Made by a program: the position numbers and the translations under genes
In this document: piece after piece, positions 45,042 through 56,664 of the stretch
Layout of the letters: every line of letters begins with the position of its first letter
Numbering within the stretch: the stretch's first letter is position 1
Notes under the pieces: model-generated
What the model saw: the letters and a program-made list of their open reading frames with translations, nothing else
What the model was told of the DNA's origin: nothing
The model's database searches: none
DNA from: Selaginella tamariscina
Lineage: Eukaryota > Streptophyta > Lycopodiopsida > Selaginellales > Selaginellaceae
DNA: 64,000 nt
Direction of reading: 5' to 3'
Assembly: GCA_003024785.1 (NCBI GenBank)
Contig: PUQB01000090.1
Span: 1 to 64,000 of the forward strand

Positions 45042-45234
45042 TGTAAGATATTGTATATTGTATAGACGCATGTGTATATACACACACGTGTAGTGACACA
45101 TGGTGGTGATCTGGCCCCCATGTGTTAGTGCCATGTGTCGCATGTGTGCCACATGGCGGAAGGTCTCTTATATATATAAGCAAGGTTTTGAGCTGAATAA
45201 AGTATCACGTTCTGTGCATATTTATATTCTTTCA
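45042..45234 (+). repeat. Right LTR of element A
   Basis: 193 bases beginning TGTAAGATATTGTATATTG and ending TTCTTTCA, matching 62463-62654 closely and 57910-58100 less closely. It includes the TATATATAAGCAAGG box and AATAAAGTATCACG. Confidence 0.9.
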
Positions 45235-46440
45235 ATATGAGTTTTCACTTAACCACTACATAATCAGTTGTTTTCATTGGTGGAGAATTTAATACCCTTC
45301 TTTTTTATATAATTTTTATCGTTTTGTTTTGCACTTGTTAGGAGACCCCTTCCTTGTGTTTCATTCAAATTTGGTATTGCTAAGTATCTTCAATAAATTT
45401 TAAGCAAAGTTGGAATTCTTAAGAAAAAAAATTCTCATTATTTATGTCTTGATTGTTGTCACCGGCCCTAACCCTAACTGGGTCAATAGGTTAAACTTGT
45501 TAAGTTAAATGTATTAGGACTAGAATTTTAGGTCAATCCACTTTATAAAGTAGTGGCCCTTTGTCACATAATTAAATAAGGTAGGTGTGGGTTAAGCATG
45601 TTAAAGATTAAGAGGTTTTTAATTTTTACTTATTAACATAAGTAGTTTATGTCACTTTTGTGTCACTCAAACATATAGTATGGTACATTACACCAACATT
45701 ACCCAATCTACATTGTTGTCAAAGTTTTTACTCGAAAAATTAATACATGATAATATATATTTACTAAGTGGTCATTTGACATTTTGTGTGAACAATATTA
45801 AGTTTTATAAGACGACTTTGGGAGTTTAACGGCACGAGACTTAAAGTCTTTCCTAATCAAGACACAAGAATTTTTTAAATGGAAATTTTAACTTTGCCTA
45901 AAGTTTTTATACTTAGGACTTATCAATATAGTTTAGTAAGTATCAACAACCAAGGTCAAAAGTAAAGAATACTCATAATAATGATTATGATAGTTTTGTT
46001 CGAATACATTGCATTTAAGGAGTTAAATAACTTCTTTTATTGATAACATGTTTGCACATTTGAGAGGTCTTGTTAAAGTACATGTATCACTAATTAAAAA
46101 TTAATATTTTTTTTTAACCTCCTCCTCCACTCGAAACTAACACACTCACAACTAAGCCTTGAGAATGTTATATCTCATAATTAGGTGTGCTTACATGTCA
46201 TGTTTATCCTTAAAAAACAAAACATTCATGTTTGCTATGACATTATTAATATTAACCTTAGGTCTACTACATAAATCCTTGTCCCTCGTCACTTTATAGT
46301 CCTTGTGTTCTTGGATGAAAGTAATTCCTCGAGGGTAGCTATGTTATGGAGGATGTGTTAAATACATGTCTTTTTAATGAGGTTAAGACATAAGTTTGTT
46401 TAGGTCTTTTGGAGTAGGACCCTTAGGTCCACTCGGATTA
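45235..46440. repeat. Duplicated flank following element A
   Basis: AT-rich, non-coding sequence that matches 62655-64000 almost throughout, the sequence following element D. It begins ATATGAGTTTTCACTTAACC and soon contains CATTGGTGGAGAATT, resembling the bases just after the left LTRs of A and D. No gene is seen in it. Confidence 0.85.
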
Positions 46441-48139
46441 TCCCTTGGGTCACGAAGGTAGTCATTCTAAGGGACTTAGTGTGGAATCTAAGTCTCTTAT
46501 GTATTAGAGCATTTGAGTCAAACTCTCGTTAATTCTTATACATAGTAACGACATTGAACCCTAAACCCTAAACCTGTTGAACGGTTATTTCACATCCACA
46601 TGTTAACCTTTAGGTTAAAACTCTTAAGAATTAGTCATGGGTGATGTAACAAATCACACAACTTTATGCACACTGAAAATGCCATTGTATTTGTTCGCAC
46701 ATGCACAAAATAGTTAAAATAAGACCACTATTATAGAACCCGTGCACGCAACTAGTTTTAATGATTGACTTTTTGCTATAAATCCAATAACCTGCTTTAT
46801 ACACACTCCCAGAGTCAAATGGTGGCTGTGGATCCTACTTGATTGGCAGTTGCCTTTGCTGTAAATTCATTTGCTAATAAATGCAGAAGCCTCCAAGTTT
46901 GAATCTATTCCCGCTATCACTCCAGATGACATTACGATCTTCCCGTGTGTGTGTCTATATATATATTATATATGTATGTATGTATGTATACGTGTGTGTG
47001 TATTATTTTAGTTAATACGAACCTGTTTAACCCGGCGTTTGTGAACAGGCTAACTCAGTAGGAAATTCATTCCAATGAGTGTTGCCCTCCTTTACATCCT
47101 TGAGAACACCTGCAGCTCCCAACAGGAGTGCTCCTACACACACTGAAGTAGTATAAAGACTCGTCCGTAGTTATATATTTTTCTGGACACATATACAAGA
47201 CGAGTTCTTTTTAATAACAATCACCAATAACACTAGATGCGTGCAACTAGAGTATACACGCCTTCTATAATATGCAACTGTAGTGAAGATTACATGCATA
47301 TCCAAACACATACGATGCGTACGTGTGCGTTACATAGAAACATTCACATATGAAGACAAATGTGTATATATCACACACACACACAACAAACATTCTCAGC
47401 GGGCATAAAGTGTGTGTGTGTGTACACAAACATGACATTGTAGTCTTGTGTGTGAAAATGTGTATACTTTACATGTATTATTATTGAGACACACATGTAT
47501 ATACATGTATGTATTATCTCCATGTAAACACACACATGTACATGATATATACATTGCTGCTTAAGTATGCATTTTTAGTCATGTACTTGTCTGTATACAA
47601 TAAACAAACATGTGTATAATACATGTATATACACACACGATTGAATATATTGTGCTCTTAAGTCATTCATAATTATCCTAAATATGATTCCAACTCAATC
47701 CCACAATGTGTTACTTGATATATACACATATATAGTAGTAATAATCGTAACTACACACATATATAAACATAGATGCGTGTATATGGTAGACCCATATTTC
47801 TATACAACACACATACACAATGTACACATATAATCCACAAAGTTGCTTAAGTATGTATGATTAGACACACGTATATATATAAACCGATAAGTACTGCTTA
47901 TGTATAAGATTATATATTCAATTTATGCAGTAGAACCGCCATCTGGGATGCCTTTATAGAAAACGATGTATACAAGATATATGTATTGTTAAGTATGTAT
48001 GGTTATACTTGGACTGTATCAAGTATATAACATATGAACACATTATGCTTATTGTATTGTTACTTGAGTATTGGATTAACAAGCTTCACATTTGACGTTG
48101 CTGCTACTTGCATTGGGGAAAACTGGCGAGCTCAAGTGT

Positions 48140-48176
<37 letters not shown>

Positions 48177-48683
48177 AGAGAGAGAGAGAGAGAGACATAC
48201 ACACACACACACATCCATATCCTTTTCTTTGCTACGTGCATTGGGGAAAAACTGGCGGTAAGTGTCAATAGATAGATATAGATATATACATACATCTCTC
48301 TCTCTCTCATATAAGAGAGAAACATCCATGTCCTTTTCTTTGCTTCCATATATGCATGCACACGTGTTTATTTATGCACATATATGCACACAACTTTATG
48401 CACGCTGAGAATGTTTGTGTGCGTGCGTATACACATTTGTCTTCATATGTGCATGTATCTGTGTAACGAACGCAGACATGCACGTACACATCGTATGTGT
48501 TTGCACGTGCACGAAATAGTCAGCACTACTATACAACCCGTGCACGAAATAGTCACCACTACTACTATACAACCCGTGCACGCAACTATTGACTTCTTAC
48601 TCCAAAAAATCAATATAAATTAGGACAACTATTGACTTTTTGCTCCAATATAAATTATGACATAGTTAAGCATAGAATCTATA
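46441..48683. other. Microsatellite-rich upstream region of DJ-1 copy 1
   Basis: No coding region is recognised. The region is full of CA/TG and TA tracts (for example 46945-47000, 47370-47425, 48140-48205). From about 46880 it matches 50790-51352 and, beyond the copia element, 55860-56660, so it is the upstream half of the duplicated DJ-1 unit. A promoter should lie near its right end but I cannot define it. Confidence 0.5.
48508..48588. repeat. Tandem repeat upstream of DJ-1 copy 1
   Basis: About two and a half copies of a unit containing GTGCACGAAATAGTCACCAC and TACTATACAACCC. A single related copy lies upstream of DJ-1 copy 2 near 56513, so the tandem expansion is specific to copy 1. Confidence 0.8.
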
Positions 48684-49262
48684 ATGGGTGATAAGAAGGA
48701 GATCGTGGTAGCAATTCCGATATTCAATGGTCTCACTCCATTGGATGCAATCGGCCCATTTCAAGTTCTTTCGCGTGTTCCCGTGTCCGAGTGGTGTTGT
48801 AAATGAAGTTCCTGGTTTATACCTTTGTGGCGATGGTCATCTCCGTATAGAAGCTCCAGCCTCGTTTAAGGAGGTTCCCAATCCTCATGTAATTGTTGTC
48901 CCCGGAGGAGCTGTCAAAAACCTTCCTCTTCAAGACAAGGTATTCCTCGATTACATTGCTCAGGTACGTGTGTGCGTGTGCGTGGCGTGCGTGTGTGTAT
49001 GCTCTCAGTGTCTGCAGGTACACAAGACGAGCCTGTATACTACTCAGTGTGTACAGGAGCACTCCTGCTGGGAGCTGCAGGTGTTCTCAAGGATGTAAAG
49101 GAGGGCACCACTCATTGGGCTGCATTTGATATACTAGCCTCCTACGGAGTCAAGCCGGTTCACAAACGCTGGGTTAAACAGGTTTCATATTAACTACTAT
49201 CTCTCCCTCTCCCTCTCCCTCCCCTCTCTCTCTCTCTCGCTTCTCGCTCTCGCTCTCTCCCT

Positions 49263-49329
<67 letters not shown>

Positions 49330-49410
49330 ATATATATACACACCTCTCCCTCTCCCTCTCCTCCCTCCCTCCCTCTATCTATCTATATACACACCTCCTC
49401 CCCTCCCCCC

Positions 49411-49450
<40 letters not shown>

Positions 49451-49702
49451 CTATCCCAGCAAGTGCCAATGAGATATATACAGGGGAAGATCATAATGTC
49501 AGCTGGAGTCTCAGCGGGAATAATTCAAATCTGGAGGTTGCTGCATTATTAGCAGATGAACTTACAGCAAAGGAGTGCAATTGTCGATCGAGTACGATCC
49601 ACAGCCACCATTTGACTCTGGGAGAGTGTGTATAAAGCAAGCGAGGAGGTTATTGAAGTTGCTAAGGAGATTGCAGCAGCCTTGCCTACTATTAACAAGT
49701 AA
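48684..49702 (+). pseudogene. DJ-1/PfpI family gene, copy 1 (isocyanide-hydratase-like), frame-disrupted
   Basis: Three exons. Exon 1 (48684-48963) encodes KKEIVVAIPIFNGLTPLDA and, after a shift, VNEVPGLYLCGDGHLRIEAP and NPHVIVVPGGA. Intron 1 is only 54 bases (48964-49017). Exon 2 has the nucleophile-elbow region corresponding to SVCTGALLLGAAG and THWAAFDILASYGVKPVHK. Exon 3 (from about 49460) has MSAGVSAGI and ends with a tail close to YDPQPPFDSG. These are class I glutamine-amidotransferase-like DJ-1 superfamily signatures, nearest to isocyanide hydratases. Compared with the family, exon 1 lacks bases near 48775-48800, a T is missing before the Cys elbow, and exon 3 is shifted. The upstream ATG of copy 2 is ATA here. 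It is probably a pseudogene. Confidence 0.75.
49182..49459 (+). repeat. Pyrimidine-rich microsatellite intron 2 of DJ-1 copy 1
   Basis: Almost pure CT/CCCT tracts with short TA and TATC runs between the 5' splice site after AAACAG and the acceptor near CCCAG. The equivalent intron in copy 2 (about 57160-57612) is longer and built from the same motifs, so the two have expanded independently. Confidence 0.85.
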
Positions 49703-49815
49703 TTTAAAGAACAGTAAGTACGAATTATTAATGTTTTTTCAAGTTAATTAGTATGTATTAACTGTACAAAGAACATCTAAAATGTTCTGGTTAGGATTAA
49801 CGATAGTAGTTAGCG

Positions 49816-50870
49816 TTAGCGTTTCAGATTCTTACTTCCAGTCTTATGACGTTTTCTTCTAACTGACTGTGAGTAGTGTGAAACCGGGGGTAGTGGTAGC
49901 TTGTTAGAGCCTGCATTCGTCCTCATAACAGGCAGCTGGGGAGGATTCGTACTCACGACCGTCTTCATATGCGTAGTGGTCGAAGGTATCGCAGAATTGT
50001 ATAGTACCTCCTGGCTAGAATATTCTGGCTTGTAAAACAATAGACTAGCCACTTCCCTGTCAATCGAGTTTGTGCATGTCTCCAAGCATAGACTGGAAAA
50101 TGTGCAACATGCTATATCATATCCCTTTATAGATAGAGAGAGAGAGAGAGAGAGAGAGTGTGTACTCTGACGGTTTGGTTGAAGATATGTTAGAGTTTTC
50201 ATCTCCGTTGCGATATGAGGCGCCTTTCGCGAGTCGGTACAAAGCATTTCTTATAGAAAGCCTCGTATCCAGTTTTAGCTGCAACGAATGTAAGACTCTC
50301 TCTCTCTCACACACACACACACACGTCGCATACATACACAACACCCACCTTGGACATTATACTGCCAAGTCGGTAAAGTACTGTGGCCTCGAAGGGGTTC
50401 TCTTCAGATGACGACACAGATTCCAGACAAGCTTGTTGTACATATCCATCAAGTACAGGTATTTGAACTTCAAGATGAGGCTTCAGGTTCGTGGTATCCC
50501 CTAATTTGACTGACTCATACTCTCTCTGAAATGTACCACTGTGTAAGTCGTGTGTGTGTGTGTGTGTGTAATAAACTACTCACTGCCTTGTCAAGAGAGC
50601 TTTCACTCGTAAGTCCCGATACTGTGGAACATTATCACCATCTTTTGAACTTAAACCCGGACAATTTTGCCTAAATAAAGCAAAGCTATCAGTATATATT
50701 CACACACACAACACACACACACACAGGTATATATGCATACCCAAATATATCTTCCATATCCCAGGTTTCATTGTTCAGGCAGGCTTGATCAAACACGTCA
50801 GATCTGCAGAAGGCTCCAAGTTTGAATCTACGATCTTCCCGTGTATATATATGTATCTGTGTGTGTGTAT
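49816..50870 (-). CDS. LNK-like clock coactivator gene, C-terminal exons
   Basis: On the minus strand a series of exons resembles LNK proteins (night light-inducible and clock-regulated), nuclear coactivators that bind RVE MYB factors. The key piece is VLYRLGSIMSK, spliced to KLDTRLSIRNALYRLAKGA (about 50350-50230), matching the LNK motif of the form RTRLCIRDALYRLA. A further exon has TNSIDREVASLLFYKP, matching the LNK TNSIDRxVAxLLF motif, and the frame ends at 49816. Upstream exons appear at about 50630-50560 (QNCPGLSSKDGDNVPQYRDL) and 50835-50740 (RSDVFDQACLNNETWDMEDI). The 5' end is not found and may have been cut off by the duplication. Exon limits are by eye. Purine microsatellites fill two introns. 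Confidence 0.6.
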
Positions 50871-51352
50871 AATTATAGTTAATACGAACATGTTTAACCA
50901 AACAGGTACGATGTGTACATGTGCGCTACATAGAAACATTCACATATGAAGACAAATGTGTATATATCACACACACACACAACACACACATTCTCAGCGG
51001 GAGTGTACACAAACATGTAGTGCAAAATTCTTGTGTGTATACTTTACATGTAGTATTATTACATATTTATTATTAGACACGCATGTATATACACGTATAT
51101 ATTTATCTCCATGTAAAACACATACATGTACATTATATGATTAAGTATGCATTTTTAGTCATGCACTTGTCTGTATACAATAAACAAACATGTGTACAAT
51201 ACATGTATATACACACACGTTTGAATATATTGTTGCTCTTAAGTCATTCATAATTATCCTGAATATTGCCCAATTCAAAATGCAGATTCTAACTCAATCC
51301 TACAATGTGTTACTTGATATACACACATATATAGTAGTAATAATTGTAACAT
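50871..51352. repeat. Second copy of the DJ-1 upstream region, left part
   Basis: It matches 46940-47760 in order, sharing for example ACATAGAAACATTCACATATG and the CA-repeat block before ATTCTCAGCGGG. It is broken off at 51352 by element E and continues at about 55857. Confidence 0.8.
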
Positions 51353-51546
51353 TGTTTGGTAGTACGGCTATGTCGAGCTGAAATCAAGGAGATGACAGCC
51401 TCAAATCTCCGGCAGCTTCTCGGCCACTTTCAAGGCTTAACAGTCGCCGAGATATTTTCAACGTAGAGTTGTATATGCTATGCATGAACTAATAAGCATG
51501 ACAATTGTTTCTTTTCTTTTCTGATTAAAGATCTTTCATTCTGTCA
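51353..51546 (+). repeat. Left LTR of element E
   Basis: It starts TGTTTGGTAGTACGG and ends CATTCTGTCA. The right LTR is about 30 bases shorter, lacking most of the segment after the initial TGTT. Confidence 0.85.
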
Positions 51547-51562
51547 TGGTATCGGAGCAGGG
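51546..51562 (+). promoter_or_regulatory. Primer-binding site of element E
   Basis: TGGTATCGGAGCAGGG directly after the LTR is complementary to the 3' end of initiator methionine tRNA with one difference from the usual TGGTATCAGAGC. Confidence 0.8.
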
Positions 51563-52642
51563 TATGATTGCTACCGTCACATTCTCCAACGGCCGTTCCA
51601 TTACCATTTTTGATGGTTCTGGAAATTTCTCAAGCTGGAGACGCCGAATGGAACTCATCCTCAAAGGCGAGGGAGTTTGGGGCGTGGTCAATGGAGACGA
51701 GCTCAAACCAGAGCCGATGCTGGATACCAAAAGCTGGACACCTGGAGCCGGCGAGAGGATAAAGGCACGGCAACGATTGGATTAGCTGTGACGGAGAGTG
51801 TGTTAGATGATCTCAATCTCGAGGAGAACTACACCAGCAAAGATCTGTGGAAGAAGCTCTGCGACAAGCACAAGTTGCAGACTCATGTGCAGATTGGACA
51901 CCTCTACACAGAGATGGTCAATATGCGGTCCGAATCCGAGAACTTTGACCAGTTCGTGGACAACATGAAGAACACGTACAGGCAAATTGAGGAGTCCGAC
52001 AAAGACAACAAGCTTCCTCCTTCCCTCCAAAATTACTTCTTTCTTCGTTCTTTACCCAACTCTTTTCACTCCCTTCGAAGCAATTTGATGCAGGTTGAGA
52101 AGCTTCAACTTAGCCGTGCAATACTTGCCGTTAAGGAGGAGATAATCATGCGGAAGGATGTGGGAATTGGCAGCTCAAATTCTGATCAAGCCTTGTTTGT
52201 AGGAACTTCTAAGCAAATTGCAAGGAAGAAAAAGAACAAGGGAAAATCAGAAGGGGAGTTGAACACGTCCAAGTTGAAGGAGAATGGGAAGGATAAGAAA
52301 AAGAAAAATTGTGGTTACTGTAACAAAGCTAACCATGATGAAAGTGAATGCAGATTGAAGATGAAACATCTTCAAAAGCAATTGGAGGAGATCAAGTCTA
52401 GGAAGACATCAGCTAACTATGGACGCCTACTTGAGGAGGCTTGTGTTGCTGAGATCAAAACCGAAGCTTGCAATAACACAACGGTAAAAGGTTCTTTTGT
52501 GATAGATTCTGGTGCTACTACTCACCTAACTTGGCATAAGGATCATTATGTTAAGTATCGTGACTGTCTTGGCCAACATGCAGTTCAACTGGGAGACAAT
52601 AGTGAGCATCACGTGCATGGAATCGGTGATATCAGCATCTGA
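51546..52642 (+). pseudogene. Element E gag and protease start
   Basis: The gag begins in one frame (MIATVTFSNGRSITIFDGSG, FSSWRRRMELILKGEGVW from ATG 51564) and continues after a shift near 51760 in the 51677-52642 frame. Matching regions are DDLNLEENYTSKDLWKKL, LYTEMVNMRSESENFDQF and LPPSLQNYFFLRSLPNSF. The zinc knuckle is CGYCNKANHDESEC near 52310. The protease active site FVIDSGATTHLT follows at about 52497. The frame ends at 52642. Confidence 0.85.
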
Positions 52643-53475
52643 AGGGGATCTCACACTCGCTGGGGTAATGTTTGCTCCTTCCTTACGCAAAGATTTACTT
52701 TCTGTTGCTAAAATAACTGATATGGGTAATACGGTCGTTTTTAACGATACGACTTGTATTATCCAAAGAAAGTATTCTAACAACGTGGTTGCCGTAGCAC
52801 CTAGGAAAGGAAATTTGTACCATCTTACGGAAGGTGTCAACCAATTCCTTAATTCTTGCCTCAGTTGGCAAAGGTAGTTGTGACCTTTGGCACAAGCGAC
52901 TAGGTCATTGCTCAATTTCCGGGATTGAAAGTTTGAGACCAATGGTAAATGGTTTGAATGTATCTAACGATTTGACTCTTTCTCCATGCGAGGCATGTGC
53001 TCTTGGCAAGCATCATCGCCAACCATTCAAAACAATCGGGAGTAGGGCACATGAACTGTTGGAGCTTGTCCATAGTGACGTCTGTGGCCCAATCCGTATT
53101 CCATCTTTTAGCAAGGCTAAGTATTTCCTAACCTTTACGGATGATCTTAGTCGAAAAACTTGGGTTTATTTCTTAAAAACTAAATCTGAAGTTTTGGATT
53201 GCTTTATAGAATGGAAAGCATTGGTGGAGATCAAAAAGTTGAGGACTGATAATGGTGTAATTTGTGAATCGCAGTTTCAATCAGCTATGTTCCACTTCTG
53301 GGATTCAACGCCAACTCACCGAACCATATACACCTCAACATAATGGGGTCGCAGAAAGAAAGAATCGTTCTATCGTGGATATAGCAAGATGTCTTCTTGC
53401 ACATGCAAATGCTCCTGAGAAATTTTGGGCAGAAGCCGTAAGGTATGCAGTTTTTCTTCTTAACCATCGTCCCAC
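52643..53475 (+). pseudogene. Element E integrase
   Basis: After the protease tail (LRKDLLSVAKITDMGNTV) comes the integrase HHCC finger (LWHKRLGHCSISG ... CEACALGKHH). The core has HSDVCGPIRIPSF (Asp), LRTDNG (Asp) and, in the next frame, HNGVAERKNRS (Glu). A break near 53300 splits the core between frames. Confidence 0.87.
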
Positions 53476-54331
53476 TGTCGCAGTTAGAGGGAAAACTCCT
53501 GAAGAACGGTTTACGGGAATTAAGCCTGATGTGGCTAATCTACGTATTTTTGGGTGTACTGCTTATCGACATATTCCCTCAGATCTACGTTCAAAATTTG
53601 AACCTTCTGGACAACGACTAATGTTTGTAGGCATGTCAGAGACAAGTCCTCATGCTTACCGTTTGATGAATCCATCGACTAGCACTGTTCACGTCTGTAG
53701 GCAGGAAGAGGTACAATTTTTTGAGGAAACTTCTTATTTTGAGACAGCTTCTATTCCTGACCTTGATTTTGTGACGTTTCCACATGAGTGGCTCTGGGAC
53801 GACAACATTCTTGATGCAGATGTTTGGAATGATTATCCTGCTGTAGAGTCTCTTGATCAAGGAGGAGCTGACTCAGTGATCCAAGCTGATAATGAACCAG
53901 TTGAATCCACGTCTCCATCTCCAGTGATAGTTGATCCTACACCAGCAATTGAGGAGCTAGGAAGAGGAAAGCGGATGAAAATTCCAAGCAAGAAAGCCAT
54001 TGAAAATGCAGAGTGCTCGTATGCTTTTACCTCTAATCTCTTAGAATTTTGTGCAGCTGCCTGTGTGCTAGAGCCAATCTCTTTTAAAGAGGCTATGGCT
54101 AGCTCGGATAATGTTCACTGGAAGGAAGCGATGGATAGGGAGATTGACTCTATCACCGCATGGGAACCTTTGAGGTCACAGTTTTACCAAAGGGAGCCTC
54201 AGCTCTTGGCTGCCGCTGGGTCTATAAGACTGCAGATGGCTCCATCAATTGTCACAAAGCACGGCTCGTGGCACAGGGTTTCAAACAACAGTATGGCGTT
54301 GACTATCTCGAGACTTACTCTCCGGTGGTAA
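53264..54331 (+). pseudogene. Element E integrase C-terminus to start of reverse transcriptase
   Basis: An open 355-residue frame covers the end of the integrase core, the KTPEERFTGIKPDVANLRIFG region and a low-complexity linker. It then gives the reverse transcriptase start MASSDNVHWKEAMDREIDSI. From about 54165 the true reverse transcriptase continues in the overlapping frame. Confidence 0.85.
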
Positions 54332-54990
54332 AAATGATAAGCATTCGAATTTTACTTTCTTTTGCTGCTCATTTTGATCTTGAGATTCATCATACTGACA
54401 TTAAAACAGCATTTTTAAATGGAGATTTACTGGAAGAAGTTTATCTCCAACAGCCCGAAGGTTATGTTGTTCCTGGAAAGGAGCACCTTGTATGGAAACT
54501 CAAGAAAGCTCTTTATGGGCTTAAGCAAGCATCGCGAGCTTGGTGGCAGAAAATTGATGCATTTTTCAAAGCGGACGGTTTCACACCCATTTCTCCAGAA
54601 TCCAACGTCTACATTAAAAGGGAAGGAAAGTTTTTACTTATAGTTGCTCTTTACGTAGATGATTCACTTTTGATTTGCAATAGCATTGATTATTTGAAGT
54701 GTTTTAAGGCAAAACTTGGAAAGGTTTTTGCTATGGAGGATCTTGGGGAAGCACGGTATTTTCTAGGACTGGAGATTTACCGTGATAGGAAACGACGTCT
54801 ACTTCATGTATCTCAACAACAGTACTTGACCAAAGTACTTGAGACGTATGGCTATGCTGATTGCAATCCATCTCTTGTACCTATGGAACCTGGTAACATC
54901 AAGTTCTTAACCAAGGCTGAATGTCCTTCTAGCAAGGAGGAGCACATGCCATGCAAAAGGTACCGTTTCGAAATCTACTTGGAAGTCTAA
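54160..54990 (+). pseudogene. Element E reverse transcriptase
   Basis: It contains the copia signatures GCRWVYKTADGS, KARLVAQGFKQQYGVDY, TDIKTAFLNGDL, KKALYGLKQASRAW and LYVDDSLLI with the catalytic YVDD. The frame ends at 54990 shortly before RNase H begins in another phase. Confidence 0.92.
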
Positions 54991-55628
54991 TGTATGCTAT
55001 GGTGTGTAGCCGCCCTGATTTAGCCTACGTGGTCATTGCTCTTAGCCAGTTTTCCGCTAATCCAGGTAGAAAGCATTGGGACATGGCTAAATCGGTGATG
55101 CGTTATGTAAAGCAGACGCTTGGTTATGGGGTGTTATACCAACCTAGCGAGATGTTCACGTTAACTGCCTACAGTGACAGCAGCTTGGCAGATGACCGTG
55201 ACAGTTACAAGTCCACTACAGGTTTTTGTTTCCAGCTTGGAAGCAGTCTAGTTCTATGGAGCAGCAAGAAGCAAGTTCACGTTGCTCTCTCTTCTACAGA
55301 GGCAGAATACCTTGCTGCCTCTGCTGCCTCACGAGAAATTCTTTGGTTTCAGGATTTCCTTGGAGCTCTTGGCCAGGAAATATCACCAACCAAGCTTCAT
55401 GTTGACAACAAAGGAGCTATCGATTGGTGTAACAGTGAGGTAACACACTGGAAGTCTCGACATGTTGCCAAGCATTATCATTATGTTCGAGATTTGGTAA
55501 AAGCAGGATTGTTGAAAGTTGAACACATTTCTTCACGTCAGCAGCTTGCAGACATTTTCACAAAGCCACTGGCCAAAGAATTATTTATTGAGCATCGGTC
55601 AGCAATTGGAGTCGTGGCAAGGCCTTGA
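54951..55628 (+). pseudogene. Element E RNase H
   Basis: It shows GSLMYAMVCSRPDLAYVV, YSDSSLADDRDSYKSTTG, ALSSTEAEYLAASAASRE, VDNKGAIDW and HIS-SRQQLADIFTKPL, the usual copia RNase H with its Asp, Glu and Asp residues present. The frame stops at 55628, 53 bases before the right LTR. Confidence 0.92.
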
Positions 55629-55681
55629 CTGAGGAGGAGGTAAAGTATGCTCCGAAGCTCAATCATCCCTTTAGGTGAGAC

Positions 55682-55846
55682 TGTTCGGATGCATGACAGC
55701 CTCAATCTCCGGCAGCTTCTCCATGCTTTCAAGGCTTAACAGTCCGAGATATTTTTAACATAGAGTTGTATATATGCTATGCGTGAACTAATAAGCATGA
55801 CAGTTGTTTCTTTTTTTTTTCTGATTAAAGATCTTTCATTCTGTCA
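55682..55846 (+). repeat. Right LTR of element E
   Basis: 165 bases from TGTTCGGATGCATGACAGC to CATTCTGTCA, closely matching the left LTR but with a shorter 5' part. Confidence 0.85.
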
Positions 55847-56311
55847 GGCTAAGGCTACACAACATAGATGCGTGTGTATGGTATATTTCTATACAACACA
55901 CATACACATACAATCCACAATGTTGCCTATGTATGATTAGACATACTATATATCAGGCACCAACACATAAACTAGAGACCCTCGTAAGACTACCCGAACC
56001 TCCCGGAGAGGTCTCTAATCTCCACATACTACTTTCCACCCAGATCTATGGTTTTATATATATATATAAATTGATAAGTACTGCTTATGTATGAGATTAT
56101 ATATTCAATTTATGCAGTAGAAAATGATGTATACAAAATATATGTATTGTTAAGTATGTATGTTATACTTGGACTCTATCAAGTATATTATAACATATGA
56201 ACATATTATGCTTATATTGTTGCTTAAGTATTGTTTAAACAATTGCAATGTACAATTCAACATAATTGGTGTGTATACTCTTACAGATTTAATCTGGAGA
56301 GGTAAGTGGTG

Positions 56312-56382
<71 letters not shown>

Positions 56383-56664
56383 TGTATATATATGCATGCA
56401 CACACATGTGTATATTTATGCACACAACTTTATACACGCTGAGAATGTTTGTGTGCATGTGTGTACACATTTGTCTTCATGTATCTTCATAACCCACGGA
56501 GACATGCACGTACACGAAATAGTCACCACTACTATAGAACCGTGCACTCAACTAGTTCTAGTGATTGACTTTTTGCAAACTTTTACACACAAGAACTCGT
56601 CTTGTGTATGTTCTGAGCATTTTCAGTGTCCAAAAAATCAATATAAATTGGGACATAGTTAAGC
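55847..56664. repeat. Second copy of the DJ-1 upstream region, right part
   Basis: It matches 47760-48680, including TATATTCAATTTATGCAGTAG and ACAACTTTATACACGCTGAGAATG. It contains (TA)n followed by (GA)n at about 56317-56379. No gene is seen, and the DJ-1 copy 2 promoter presumably lies at its right end. Confidence 0.8.

Larger units (their letters stand above)
25634..45234 (+). mobile_element. Element A: old Ty3/gypsy-like retrotransposon split by two later insertions
   Basis: The element is bounded by a truncated left LTR (25634-25808) and a right LTR (45042-45234) that match each other and the LTRs of element D. Its internal region runs 25809-26307, resumes at 33827-33936, and resumes again at 41163-45041. 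The same sequence is uninterrupted in element D. Coding remnants for gag, reverse transcriptase and integrase are on the plus strand but broken by many stops and shifts. The left LTR lacks roughly its first 20-25 bases compared with element D. The element is dead and clearly older than B and C, which sit inside it. Confidence 0.85.
51353..55846 (+). mobile_element. Element E: Ty1/copia retrotransposon
   Basis: Short LTRs (51353-51546, 194 bases, and 55682-55846, 165 bases) share the CTCCGGCAGCTTCT block and the end ATCTTTCATTCTGTCA. The left LTR is followed by TGGTATCGGAGCAGGG, the classical initiator-Met tRNA primer-binding site. Coding order gag, protease, integrase, reverse transcriptase, RNase H is diagnostic of copia. 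No clean target duplication is visible: the right flank has an unexplained GGCTAAGGC before homology to copy 1 resumes. Four frame breaks interrupt the polyprotein. Confidence 0.93.

Noticed and set aside
45462..45480. CCCTAACCCTAAC motif
   Set aside because: Two units only and repeated in the duplicated flank near 62985; no array.
46555..46580. Telomere-like CCCTAAACCCTAAACC
   Set aside because: Only about two units, inside ordinary AT-rich flank; too short to be a telomeric tract.
56160..56662. Small open frames rich in YIYIY and RERERE
   Set aside because: Translations of TA and GA microsatellites, not genes.
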